Of a DNA stretch of 64,000 nt, positions 9,801 to 19,905 are shown piece by piece. The position numbers and the translations under genes were made by a program. The first letter of the stretch is position 1; each line of letters begins with the position of its first letter. The DNA is from Agapetus fuscipes (lineage: Eukaryota > Arthropoda > Insecta > Trichoptera > Glossosomatidae): assembly GCA_951799405.1 (NCBI GenBank), contig OX637361.1, positions 12,684,170 to 12,748,169 of the forward strand, written 5' to 3'. The notes under the pieces are model-generated. The model did no database searches and was not told the origin of the DNA. It saw nothing but the letters and a program-made list of their open reading frames with translations.

Positions 9801-10290
9801 CGACCGGTCCATAGCTCAGTGGTAACACTGCGGACTCTGAATGGGAAGGTTGTGGGTTCGATTCCCGGCGGAGCACAAAAAATATACCATTTATATTTTC
9901 AAATTTGCTCTTCGCTGGGTTGAAAAATTCATAAAACCTTTACCAATGACCGGTCACCAAAGGTCCATCCAGCCTCACAGCAACTGGGTCTTGTTTGAGA
10001 ACAGGCGCTTTGTATCGACGACGATCAAGCTCGTAAAAAGGTCGATAGCTCAATTGGTAGAATGCTTGCATTCCATGCCGAGAGCAAGGGTTCGATCTCA
10101 AAAAGGCTTACTCAGCCTTCACAAGAAATGAGAACCAGCCCCCCCGGGAGCTGGGAAACCCCACTTCAACTGAAGGTGGTTGGTGTGAGGCCGGCCCCCT
10201 TACCTGTAAAAATAAATAGGTCCCGAAGCGCCACATGCGACCCCTTCGGGGGTTACGCAGGCAAGAAGTTACACTATATGTGTAGCTTAG
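9801..10290 (+). mobile_element. SINE1-SINE2 composite
   Basis: SINE1 (9801-10036, with A and B boxes) ends at AAGCTCGTAAAAA and passes directly into the SINE2 head GGTCGATAGCTCAATTGGTA (10037). SINE2 ends CACTATATGTGTAGCTTAGT at about 10290. The same junction occurs at 10900-11358 and 44681-45178, so the fusion was copied as a unit. Confidence 0.8.
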
Positions 10291-10347
10291 TTGCGTTTGC
10301 GTTGCGTTGCGTGCTATCGTTTCTTTAGTCTTTGAGCTCTGGGGTGG

Positions 10348-10503
10348 AAGTCTCATCACCACGGTAATTCCTACCTACCGAATATCGGTAATATTTGTTT
10401 AAAGACAAATCAGCTGCTCACTTGCGGCCATCTTGGATTGACAGGTCTTCATACAAATATTACCGATATTCAGTAGGTAAGAATAACCGTGGTGATGAGA
10501 CTA
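10348..10503. mobile_element. Foldback MITE (AGTCTCATCACC family)
   Basis: The arms share AGTCTCATCACCACGGTAAT, TACCTACCGAATATCGGTAA and TATTTG in inverted order. The centre contains GCGGCCATCTTGGATTGACA. Relatives are at 25745 and 42820. Confidence 0.8.
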
Positions 10504-10899
10504 TAGCTTTAAGCTGATTCAAAAGAAGACAAATCTTATTTTCTTTAAATTGTTTTCTAGTTTATTCTGCTAATGTCAAAGAAATCACATAAAGGATCAA
10601 ACTTATGTGATAATTCTGATAGAAGAGGGTTCATTGAAATAATGACCTCAAACGCCGTTCACTAAGTGCGATAGTTTTAATGTGTAAAGTTAAATAGGTG
10701 CCCAGTGAAATTTCTTCGAGGACCATAAATCGTTGTGTAGCGACATCCGTAGCCGATCGTGATGAGGGTAGTTGGAATTTAATGTTTGCTGGATGGAACT
10801 TTATCTGTGAGTGGAATTTACAACTGTTTAAAAACTAGACATTGTAGTTTATATTTCATTGATACTAAAACTATTAAAAACGCAACTAAGCTATACATA

Positions 10900-11358
10900 C
10901 AGTATAACTTCTTGCCTGCGTTATCCCCGAAGGGCTCGCATGTAGCGATTCGGGACCTATTTATTTTTACGGGTAAGGGGGCCGGCCTCACACCAACCAC
11001 TTTCAGTTGAAGTGGGGGTTTCTCAGTTCCCGGGGGGGCTGGTTCTCATTTCTTGTGAAGGCTGAGTAAACCTTGAGATCAAACCTCAAGTATTGCAAGC
11101 ATTCTACCAATTGAGCTATCGACCTTTTTACGAGCTTGGTCGTCGTCGCTACAAAGCGTCAATTCTCAAGTAAGACCCAGTTGCTGTAAGGTTGGATGGA
11201 ACTTTGGTGACCGGTCATTGGTAAAGGCTTATGAATTTTTCAACCCCAGAGGAAATTTGAAAATAAAAATGGTATATTTCTTGTGCTCCGCCGGGATTCG
11301 AACCCACAAACTTCCATTCAGAGTCCGGAGTGTTACCACTGAACTACGGACCGGTCAT
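10900..11358 (-). mobile_element. SINE1-SINE2 composite
   Basis: On the minus strand, the SINE1 head near 11350 runs to AGCTCGTAAAAAGGTCGATAG and then the SINE2 body. The end near 10900 carries the CATACAGTATAACTTCTTGC (reverse complement) block. Confidence 0.8.
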
Positions 11359-11409
11359 TAAAGATAGATAATATAATATTTCTCGTGTTGTACTGTAATA
11401 TTTCTTGTA

Positions 11410-11560
11410 TAAAGACCGGTCACTGAAAGATCCATCCAACCTTACAACAACTGGGTCTTGCTCGAGAATTGGCGCTTTCTACAGCGACGACCAAACTCGC
11501 AGAGGGCTCTTGAGGTGTGATACACACAAAAACAGCGCTCACCAAATAAATGATATATTA
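11410..11560 (+). mobile_element. SINE1 3' half with LINE-type tail
   Basis: It starts at GACCGGTCACTGAAAGATCC and ends ACACAAAAACAGCGCTCACC, AAATAAATGA. Confidence 0.75.
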
Positions 11561-11564
11561 TTAT

Positions 11565-12158
11565 TGGTCTCAGTCTTTCAGGAAAATGTCTTTTTCCTTC
11601 CATCTTTGTTGCACTGAACAGTATCTTTATTTCTATGCTACAAGCTCTAGTACCCAGATTTCATGTTCGTAGAAACGAAACAAAGATTTAAAGATAAAAA
11701 GCATGGTACGTAAAAGGATACGTAAAAGACGGGCTGGGCATTTCATGGAAGTAACATCAAATATACTTTTGTAGCAAGTTTCTTTACTTCAAATAAACCA
11801 AATACTCTTTGTTTTCTTTATCAAGGTTTTTGATTCCAAGCACTCTGCAGAGATGTGTGGATCGCCTCTATAATATATTTGAGATTTTCATTAAAGAAAG
11901 TAAATAGAGAAGCGCTTAGACAATGAGTCTCTGGAGTATTATATACTTAAAAGAGCGCCAAACAAGTTGCTGGATAATGGAAATATCCAGACCGGCAAAT
12001 GTAAACCCAGCCTTTAATCAGCGCTTAGAGAAGATTGTTCAAAAAACTATACGAGGTCTGTCAATACTTTTTTTTATTAACCTTGTAAGTAAACTGTTAC
12101 TATATTCAGCAACTCCTATTTTGTCCCTTTTTAACGAATCAATTTATGTAAAGGATTA
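11565..12158. other. No feature identified
   Basis: A 120-residue open frame (11923-12285) runs into an A-unit and has no recognisable domain. Confidence 0.35.
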
Positions 12159-12159
12159 C

Positions 12160-12301
12160 TTATGTTCATTTGAGGTTTGGATTTTATTTGTAAGTACACA
12201 ATCAGCATTTGTACGCGCGAACTACACGTGTTTGTTTGTGGGCATACATCTGAGAGCTTGGAATGAATATATCCTTGCAAATTAGATTAAAGACTATAGA
12301 T
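12160..12301 (+). repeat. A-unit, 3' half
   Basis: GTTCATTTGAGGTTTGGATT through CCTTGCAAATTAGATTA. Confidence 0.75.
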
Positions 12302-12317
12302 TACTTAAAGTAATCTT

Positions 12318-12668
12318 TAGACCGGTCCGTAGTCTAGTGGTTAACACTTCTGACTCGTTAATGTCAGGTTGTAGGTTCGAATCCCGGTGGAGCACAAAAA
12401 ATATACCTTTTATATTTGCAAATACGCTCTTCGCTGGATGAAAAATTAATATTCCTGTACCAAAGACCGGTCACTAAAGGTCCATCCAGCCTTACAGCAA
12501 CTGGGCCTTGCTTGAGAATTGGCGCTTTCTACACCAAGACGACCTCGACGACACTCTTCAACGACCAAGCTCGTAAAAAACTCCTCTGGGGCACTGCAAC
12601 AAGTGTCATAGACCCCTAGAGTGTCTGAAATCTAAGGAGTCGCCCGCACAGGATTTCTTAAAAAAAAT
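12318..12668 (+). mobile_element. SINE1 monomer, tail type b
   Basis: The head GACCGGTCCGTAGTCTAGTG carries B box GGTTCGAATCC. The body contains a local duplication (CGACGACACTCTTCAACGAC). The tail is CTGGGGCACTGCAACAAGTG, GGATTTCTTAAAAAAAAT. The mariner relic begins at its end. Confidence 0.8.
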
Positions 12669-13050
12669 CTTTTCAGATACAACACACCTGTGCCAGCACT
12701 TTCCAATTTTTTTTCAAACACGTCCGATTGCGCTTTTTAGTATGGCGTTGAGGTCTTTCAGGGATGTGGTATTCATCTCCTAAATAGTGGTACAAATCCA
12801 TCCCTTCATGAGTTTTTACAGGTTTTGAGACAAGAGAAGTTTGCTGGAGGGACGGTTCTGGTAAATACGGTAGCTGAGGCATGATAAATGTATTATTTTT
12901 GGATTGAAAATCAAGAACAAACAATGATGTGTGCGCTGGTGCATTATCGTGGTGTCATATCGATGACTGGTTAAAAACAACACTTGGAGTATTTGCGTAT
13001 TGCTGGTAATATTCCTTATCGACTGCACAACCTTCGTCACCAAAAAAAAA
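12665..13050 (-). pseudogene. Mariner-family transposase, C-terminal relic
   Basis: The minus strand encodes, across several frames, the second catalytic block HHDNAPAH (codons near 12935-12957), then QSKNNTFIMPQLPYLPE and the terminal TSLKDLNAILKSAI ... CWHR region typical of mariner transposases of the D,D34D class. A frameshift and stop codons break it, and the third catalytic Asp block (normally PDLAPCD) is lost. N-terminal DNA-binding helices and TIRs were not found. It is non-functional. Confidence 0.78.
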
Positions 13051-13059
13051 CGTATGTAT

Positions 13060-13690
13060 TTTAAATATTTTTTAGTGTTGATCTGTTAATATTTTTTAGT
13101 GCTGATCTGTTAATTTTTTAGTGTTGATGTGTTGGTATGTATTTTACATAATCTGAACTAAAAAAAACCTAAAATACGATAATGTGAGAGTTGTTTTTAA
13201 TATTTTCAAAATCACTTTCTAGCATTCATAACTCACATAAGACACATTTGTCCTGTACACATACAAACATTGTTTATGTGAAATTACCGCTGTTGGTGAT
13301 AAGACAAACAAGCACTTAGGTGATGCTATGTCTACAAAACAAAAGAAATGTTATCACTATAGAAGTTTTTATTGAATGAAAATCAAAGTCTATTTTTTAT
13401 GAAAGATTAGCAAGAAAGGAGATCTTGATCTTGTGAGTGAATAAAACTAATTAAACAAAAGTGTCTTATCAAATATGAAGCCGAAGGAATCAAATGTATG
13501 GGTACCTTAATTATGTAGGGGATGAACTATGAGTCTATTTTTAGTTCTCTTCATATAAAATGTAACAGAAGGAGATGTATGGGGCAATAGAGAGAAAGAA
13601 TGGCCGGAGATAAATATGTAAAGGAAGCATTGTACGGGCTTCTTTTTCCCTATCCGATTCCCTTGTGGAATAGCGTCAAAGTTACACTGT
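13060..13690. other. AT-rich, one dispersed repeat (13150-13330)
   Basis: The segment AATCTGAACTAAAAAAAACC ... GATAATGTGAGAG ... ACATACAAACATTG recurs in better form at 17420-17600 and 54195-54375. TTTTTTAGTGTTGAT is repeated three times near 13060-13130. Confidence 0.4.
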
Positions 13691-13699
13691 TGCTGTACT

Positions 13700-13880
13700 G
13701 TATCCTGCCGCCGTTACACTAGGAGTGGCCGGTACCTCTGCAGATGCGTCGCCCCTTTTTTTCTGTCCGTGCATATTTCTTTCATCTCTTCAGCATTCAT
13801 CACTTTCTTTATACATACTCTTCTCTTATTCTCACTCTGCAGGTTCCATTCTTTCGCAATAACTTTCAAATTAACTTTTT
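13700..13880 (-). pseudogene. Non-LTR retrotransposon ORF end, fragment
   Basis: On the minus strand it matches the C-terminal K-V-M ... K-K-W-R-R-I-C-R-G-T-G-H pattern seen at 19025 and 36945, ending near CGGCAGGATACAGTACAG. Frames are interrupted. Confidence 0.55.
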
Positions 13881-14380
13881 TCATAAAAACCTAACACGCG
13901 TTATAAATATAAGGATCGTTAAAGTTAACGAAGGTGAAAGGAAAAAGGCGTTATTTTAAGACATTATGGCATGTTTTATAATAGGTTGTCGAAACACAAA
14001 GTTGATTTGGAAAACATGGTCTTATTTCAACGTTTAACAGTACCCTTAGTACGAGTTTCAAAACTTGAGTAATGTAAAGTTTAAGGCAATTATTAAAGAG
14101 TGATTTCCGCCAAAATCTGCCGTTTTTGTTTGTTTGAACTTGATTTTCTTCATCACTGTAACTCTTTTGCTAAGAGCACAAAGTGTAAGAAACAAAAACA
14201 GCAGATTTTGGGAGAAATCACTCTTTAATCTATTTTCCGTAAACTTTACTTTTCTCAAGTTTTGCAACTCGTACTAAGGGTACTGGACTGAGACAAATGT
14301 GGGCTTATAGTATGTATCAGTGCAGTAATTCAGTTTCTGCTTGCACAGCTTCGTTATGTTTCAGAGTTTAGTGTAGTTGG
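13880..14380 (+). repeat. THAP-like repeat copy with a MITE inside
   Basis: GGAAAAAGGCGTTATTTTAA leads to an ATG at 13966, read MACFIIGCRNTK, a C-x4-C start like a THAP zinc finger. The repeat continues after the MITE (14038-14285) with GACTGAGACAAATGTGG. Other copies are at 20205 and 24080. Confidence 0.4.
14038..14285. mobile_element. MITE with long TIRs (CAGTACCCTTAG)
   Basis: The left arm starts CAGTACCCTTAGTACGAGTT and the right arm ends AACTCGTACTAAGGGTACTG. Complementarity extends inward to AAAGAGTGATTTC and GCAGATTTTGG, leaving a short loop. It is inserted in the THAP-like repeat. Confidence 0.75.
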
Positions 14381-14544
14381 AACAATAAAGAGTAGTTGTA
14401 ATACATAAAGGTTGTACATATTACTGTATGAATGATTTGCAAGTTCCCTGTTGAGAGCTTCTTATCGTCCGTGTAGCCAGTGCGCAGAAGGTACTAGGTA
14501 AAGTTTACAGCATTCAAATTCAACAATTGGTCCAAATATGTAAA

Positions 14545-14847
14545 ACTTATATCTGAATAAGAGTTTTAGGCTTACACGGCCGGCTGATGATGCTGGAGGG
14601 AAGTTTTCCGGGATCTGTTGCCGTGGTCTGTGGGCGCTGGAGCTTCCGGACGTTTCGCCCATTTCTACGATGGGCTTCTTCAGCGTGAAGTATCATCATC
14701 ATCATCATTCATCATCATCATTCATCATCATCATTCATCATCATCATACTTCACGCTGAAGAAGCCCATCGTAGAAATGGGCGAAACGTCCGGAAGCTCC
14801 AGCTCCCACAGACCACGGCAACACATCCCGGAAAACTTCACTCCAGC
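14545..14847. mobile_element. Long foldback element with paired hammerhead-like cores
   Basis: Arms of more than 100 bp (about 14594-14695 and 14750-14847) are near-perfect inverted copies around a (CAT)n loop. The plus strand of the right arm reads CTGAAGA, A, GCCCAT, CGTAGAA, ATGGGC, GAAACGTCC. This has the CUGANGA box, a closed stem II, a GAAA box and a GUC triplet. The left arm carries the same on the minus strand. The flank AAGAGTTTTAGGCTTACACG matches the element at 3879. Confidence 0.75.
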
Positions 14848-15107
14848 AAACTTATATCTGACGGAATACACATTTTTATGGTCGAGATAAAAACACATAT
14901 CGTAGCAGCTAAATTCATCGAGTTATTTACATTTCAAAAAAATTGTTTGTGGTTTTATTACAAAAAAAATAAAATGTAAACAATATGCAACAAAACATCA
15001 CGTAAGAGTTTAACTATGACGTCATTCATATATTCAATTCCACACAAATTTAAAAGGAAGCGAAGGATGAAAAGTTGTGTTTTTCGTAGAGCAAAAATGC
15101 AAACATG

Positions 15108-15165
15108 GTAACGCAACTAAGCTACACATATAGTGTAACTTCTTGCCTGCGTTATCTCTGAATTC
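15108..15165 (-). mobile_element. SINE2 3' tail fragment
   Basis: ACGCAACTAAGCTACACATA then TAGTGTAACTTCTTGCC, the reverse complement of the SINE2 end. Confidence 0.7.
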
Positions 15166-15177
15166 AGTGTTCCCCGA

Positions 15178-15330
15178 ATTCAGTGGAATATGAAAGAAAG
15201 ATCTCTTTTGTGCCTATATATAGGGACTGCAAGAGCGACTAGTCGCTCCAAGCATTTTGCCGTGAAGACCAATAAGCAGAGATTATAAACTTTTGTAAAT
15301 TGTGAACCTAACCTAAACAGACGTGTATGT
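15178..15330 (+). mobile_element. LTR fragment
   Basis: GTGGAATATGAAAGAAAGAT, CTATATATAGGGACTGC (a TATA-like box) and AGTCGCTCCAAGCATTTTGC match the LTR at 46070 (opposite strand there) and the window start. Confidence 0.5.
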
Positions 15331-15703
15331 AAGAGTATATAGAGTACAAAGTTGCTCGTGACGTTGTTGATGTAAGTTAACGCTTGAAAGGAAGTATGAT
15401 TTCCATGAAACAGGGGTGTGAATGGCAATAAAGCACTATTAGCTATTAGTAAATGGGAAATCAGTCAACTCTAAAACCAACTCATTAGTTCTGCAGTCCT
15501 CTATTGAAATAGTTGCGGGATTTTAAATTGAAAACAATTTGCACGGGCAAAATTATTAGCAAATACCAAGTAAACTACAAGTTGGAAAATAGTGATTCCA
15601 ATGTTCAGTGTATTGAATATCAAGTTGATTTATAATTTATTGTATAAATATTTCCGCTGTCTAGTCACAGTTACGTAGAATTATTGCGTCTACAACTTTC
15701 TTA

Positions 15704-16420
15704 TTCCATGACTTATAGGTTTGTGTGAGGCTGACCCTAAAGGAGGATGCCCTTAAAACTGGTTCACTGTACCAATGTCGCCCCTGTTCCAGGGAAGGTC
15801 GGCAAAAGTTGCAGGGTTTATGTTAATTTGAGGTTTAAATTTTAATTTTTAAGTATACATTCAGCATTTGTAAGCGCAAACTAACATGATCTGGAATATT
15901 TTTTGGGCCATCATCATCATCATTGGCACGACAACCCGGGGTGGGTTTTGGCCTCCCTCAGCAACCGCTGCCAGCGCTGTCTATCCAACGTCTTCCTCCT
16001 CCAGTCCCACATTCCCACTGCACGGCAGTCCCCCACCACTCCATCCAGCCATCTTGAACGTGGTCTTCCCACTGTCCGGCGTCCCTCCGGGTTTGTCATC
16101 ACAATCGTCTTCTCCAGGCTCCGATGGTCCATTCGCTGAATGTGCCCCAGCCAATGCAGTCTGTTGACCTTTATTGAGTGGACCACATCGGCGTCCTGGT
16201 ACAGCTTATATAATTCGGAGTTATATCTTCTTCGCCATATGTTTCTGTCCTTTATTGGACCATAAATACGTCGAAGTATTTTCCTTTCGAAGACGTTGAG
16301 AGAGCATTGGTCACGCTTGATCAGTGTCCAGGTTTCGGAGGCATATGTGGGGATTTTTTGGGCATGCATTTGATATGAGCTTTGAATGTTTACATATCCT
16401 TGCAACTTAGATTATAGAAC
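15704..16420 (+). repeat. A-unit split by a LINE insertion
   Basis: The left part 15704-15897 starts TTCCATGACTTATAGG. The right part 16364-16420 resumes at ATGCATTTGATATGAG and ends CCTTGCAACTTAGATTATAG. The intervening segment is the RTE-like copy. Confidence 0.75.
15909..16352 (-). pseudogene. 5'-truncated RTE-like LINE with 11-bp target duplication
   Basis: The minus-strand ORF reads SETWTLIKRD, then LRRIYGPIKDRN, LHWLGHIQRMD, GRPRSRWLDGV and WQRLLREAKTHPGL. This is the conserved end of non-LTR reverse transcriptase ORFs. The 3' end is a short (ATG)n run (CATCATCATCATCAT on plus). ATTTTTTGGGC occurs at 15898-15908 and 16353-16363, a perfect direct duplication. The copy is young-looking, with an open frame, but holds only the C-terminus. 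Confidence 0.85.
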
Positions 16421-16748
16421 TAGAGGATTAGGGTTCAATCTTTCTCAAAGGTTCCAGATTGCACGGTGCATGATTTTGCGTTGCGCTGCTTTCGTAGGCC
16501 CGGTATTTTCAAGGATGGTAAATTTAACTCACAGAATTTCGCCAGTAAATATTAAGTTAGTTAACTAAGGATTTTTGAGGCGGCGTCATGCATACTGACA
16601 GCAGCTCTTTTTTTATTTGTGAGGATACATCAAAATTGTTGCAAACTGAACATTTTCTGTAATTGTAACATTTCTTAGATTTTGAGGCGGGGCTTGTCAC
16701 TTTGGGAATTTTCGGTTTTAGTGGAGTATTTTGAATAATGATTAGTAT

Positions 16749-16999
16749 ATTCCTTGACTTATAGGTTGGTATGAGGCTGACCACCCATACTGTAAAAAAT
16801 GGTTCACTTTGCCAATGTCACCCCTGTTTCAGGGAAGGTCGGCAAAAGTTGTAGGGCTTATGTTCATTTGAGGTTTGGATTTTATTTGTAAGTACACATT
16901 CAGCATTTGTAAGCGCGAACTACACTTGTTGGTTTGTGGGCATACATCTGAGAGCTTTAAATGAATATATCCTTGCAACTTAGATTATAGATTATAGAT
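16749..16999 (+). repeat. A-unit, full length
   Basis: It starts TTCCTTGACTTATAGG and ends AGATTATAGATTATAG. Confidence 0.85.
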
Positions 17000-17420
17000 A
17001 GTAGTTAACTAAATTATAGCTCAACTTCAAAATACCAAGCCTTAAAATGTAACCGTCGAGGTTGGCTCAGATTTCAAAAGACTCAAGACCAGCTCTGTTT
17101 GTTCTCTGCAGTCGTGAATATCTAATATATGTAAATCACACCTAAAAGGCTTTATGCAGGTTTGGTCAGCGCTATTCATCGCGAATTTCTCAAGCATTAT
17201 CGAAGTACTGTAAGTGAACATTAGTTGCCTGTCACGGAAGACACGGGAATTTTCTCTGCAGCATTTAGCATAGCATGAAAATTGGAAATGTATTTTTCTG
17301 TACTCCGTTGGACAGTTGAACTTTTGACCTTAGATTTTCGAGTCCTAAGCGTTAACCACTCACTCCCCCAGTTCTTGTTTAACGTATACGCCAATCTTGT
17401 CAAATATGACTTTTGTATGA
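17000..17420. other. No feature identified
   Basis: Short open frames on both strands near 17221-17524 overlap one another and show no motif. Confidence 0.35.
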
Positions 17421-17600
17421 CTTATGAATCAAATTCTACACAATCTGAGCTAAGAAAAACCGTAAAACTCGATAATGTGAGAGTCCTTTTGAATATTTTT
17501 AAAATAAATTTCTTGTTTGTATAAGACACATTGGTCCAGTACACATGCAAACATTGCTCATGTAAAATTTTCTCAATGGCGTATACGATAAACAAGAACT
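17420..17600. repeat. Dispersed repeat (CACAATCTGAGCTAAG family)
   Basis: It is nearly identical to 54195-54375 (ACACAATCTGAGCTAAGAAA, GGTCCAGTACACATGCAAAC, CGATAAACAAGAACTAAGGC) and diverged from 13150-13330. No terminal repeats are obvious. Confidence 0.65.
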
Positions 17601-17690
17601 AAGGCAGCACACTGTTTAACTGCCTTTGAATTTAGTTTTATAAGTAGGACAGCTACTTATACGACAGCCACAAACGACTTATAGGTTGGT

Positions 17691-17948
17691 TCCTTGACTT
17701 ATAGGTTGGTATGATGCTGACCACCCATACTGTAAAAAATGGCTCACTTTGCCAATATCACCCCTGTTTCAGGGAATGTCGGCAAGAGTTGCAGGGCTTA
17801 TGTTCATTTTAGGTTTGGATTTTATTTGTATATACACAATCAGCATTTGTAAGCGCGAACTACACGTGTTTGTTTGTGAGCATACATCTGAGAGCTTTGA
17901 ATGAATATATCCTTGCAACTTAGATTATAGATAGATAGATTATAGACA
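17691..17948 (+). repeat. A-unit, full length, with duplicated start
   Basis: GACTTATAGGTTGG occurs twice in succession (17679 and 17697). The 3' end is AGATAGATAGATTATAG. Confidence 0.85.
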
Positions 17949-18186
17949 GCAATTTCATGAACCGGATTTTCCCATAGGAACGTATGTACTTACTTGTCTT
18001 CCTAAATGCTATCGGAAAAGTATCTTTGTGTATACCATGTATGTATGCCTGCTTGTGCTCTGTGTTTTCCAAAGCCGGAAGGAAGGAAGCTGTGTTGTAC
18101 TAGCATTAGGTATTCTCTACTTTATATTATTTCAACAATTGATTCCAACGTTTCCCGTTTTTCTTTTTATCAATTCCATTTTACCG

Positions 18187-18465
18187 ATATCCATTTGTGC
18201 TCGGGCTCAAATCCCAGCGAGGTTACCAGAAATGATTTCCCCTTTTCGGTGTTTATTTCAAACCCAAAATAAAATACCTGCAAAGGCTTCACAAGAAATA
18301 AGCATCATAGTTTGGAAACTCTCAGTTCAATTGAATTGATTGGTGTAAGGCCGGCCTCCTTACCCGTAAAAACAAATCGGTTCCACTCGCCACATGCGAA
18401 ACCCTTCGGAGATATCGCGGTAAGAAGTTTCTCTATGTGTGTAGCTTATTTGCGTTAGTTACGTA
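18187..18465 (+). mobile_element. SINE2, head-truncated
   Basis: It begins inside the tRNA-like part (GGGCTCAAATCCCAGCGAGG). It then has the body and the end block CGTAAAAACAAATCGGTTCC, CCACATGCGAAACCCTTCGG and TGTGTAGCTTATTTGCG. Confidence 0.78.
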
Positions 18466-18567
18466 GCGTTGTGTACAAAAAAATACATTGAAAATTTTCA
18501 TGGAATTCTAAATACTTAAGAAAAAATTTCGTAGTCTACCAGACAGGTAACTGATGTTTACCCACAT

Positions 18568-18665
18568 GCCTATAAAAAATAAACAGGCTTTACTCGCCAC
18601 ATGCGACCCCTTCGGGGGAACGCGGCAAGAAGTTACACTATACGTGTAGCTTAGTTGCGTTTTAT
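18568..18665 (+). mobile_element. SINE2 3' end fragment
   Basis: CTCGCCACATGCGACCCCTT, GGCAAGAAGTTACACTATAC, GTGTAGCTTAGTTGCG. Confidence 0.75.
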
Positions 18666-18849
18666 TTTCAACATTTTAATCCCCATAACTTTGTCAGAAT
18701 TAATTGTGAAATATTGGACTACATATTCCCGTGTAGTTTAATTTACATTTTAGCGTGAATGTGCCTGCTTGTGAACAAACAATATGTGGGATTTGATTAG
18801 CAACATAGATTGTGTACAAAATTCAAATCTATATTCTTTATGTATTAAG

Positions 18850-18945
18850 AATATATTTACATTTAACATTAAAAGTTAATGCATGCCCACAAGCAGACAC
18901 GTTCAGACAAGTTCGCATTTACATATTACGCTACATGTATACAAA
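18850..18945 (-). repeat. A-unit, partial
   Basis: TGCATGCCCACAAGCAGACA, then TTCGCATTTACATATTACGC. A shorter inverted piece lies just before it at 18765-18790. Confidence 0.55.
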
Positions 18946-19024
18946 AAAAAATCAAAGTAAAGTTTTACTATGAAAAAAAAAACTGGTTTTTGTTTCCATA
19001 ATTTTAATTAAAATGGAGAGTTAA

Positions 19025-19330
19025 AATGGAGACGTGAAAGTTAAGGTACAAAAGAATTTTATAAGATGATTTAGGTATATGGAAGGAATGAATGATGATA
19101 GACTGACAATGTTTGTATTCCGAGGTAGTGGGAAAGAAAAAAGAGGTATGGGACGACCGAGAAAATTATGGAGTGATCAGATTTAGAAGATTGTGAAAGA
19201 ATGGGATGTACAAAGCGAGCGTAAAAGAAGAAAATGCATGAAAAAGGTGATGGATATGAATAAATTGAAAGAGGTATGTAAGGATAGGAAAAAATGGAGG
19301 CAGCTCTGCAGAGGCTCTGGCCACCCCTAG
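19025..19330 (+). pseudogene. Non-LTR retrotransposon ORF C-terminus (CRGSGHP subtype)
   Basis: Reading frame: F-R-Y-M-E-G-M-N-D-D-R-L-T, then GMGRPRKLWSDQI, EWDVQSERKRRKCMKKVMD, LKEVCKDRKKWRQL and CRGSGHP-stop (19328-19330). In-frame stops at 19067 (TGA for the expected Trp) and 19184 (TAG) disable it. This terminus differs from the LICDVGG end of the A-unit LINE. Confidence 0.75.
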
Positions 19331-19394
19331 CGGAATGGCGACAGACTTACAGTTACAGTTGTACAAAGTTTCCGCTGAAACATTCCATAATAAA

Positions 19395-19485
19395 AAAAAA
19401 AACAAATGAACACGTACCTTGCAACTCTTTCCGTTCTTACCTGAAACAGGGGAGACATTGGCAATGTTAGTCAATTTTTACAGTA
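19395..19485 (-). repeat. A-unit, partial
   Basis: The CTGAAACAGGGGAGACATTG block and its flanks only. Confidence 0.55.
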
Positions 19486-19579
19486 CTATACCCGTAGTAC
19501 GGGTTTTTTCATAATACTTAAGTAGGTATCGAGTATTCGAGAAAAATGTATGTGAACATGAAAAGCACCTCTGGCAAGG

Positions 19580-19905
19580 TCCGGTCGATAGCTCAGGTGG
19601 TAGAGTGCTTGCATTCCATGCCGAAAGCTCGGGTTCGAATCCCACCGAGGGTGTCAGAAATGATTTCCCGTTTCGATGTTTATTTCAAACCCCAAAATAA
19701 AATACCGGCAAGGTTTACTCAGCCTTCACAAGAAATGAGTACCAGCACTCTCGGGAGCTGGGAAACCTCCACTTCAACTGAAGTGGTTGGCGTAAGGACG
19801 GCCCCCTTACCTATAAAAATAAATAGGTTCAACTCGCCATATGCGACCCCTTCGGGGATAACGTGGCAAGAATTTACACTATATGTGAAGCTTAGTTGCA
19901 AAAAA
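19580..19905 (+). mobile_element. SINE2, full length
   Basis: Reference copy: head GGTCCGGTCGATAGCTCAGG, then TGGTAGAGTGCTTGCATTCC, B box GGTTCGAATCC, body TTTCAAACCCCAAAATAAAA, TTGAAGTGG-type pairing region, end block ATGCGACCCCTTCGGGGATA and TATGTGAAGCTTAGTTGC. Confidence 0.85.
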
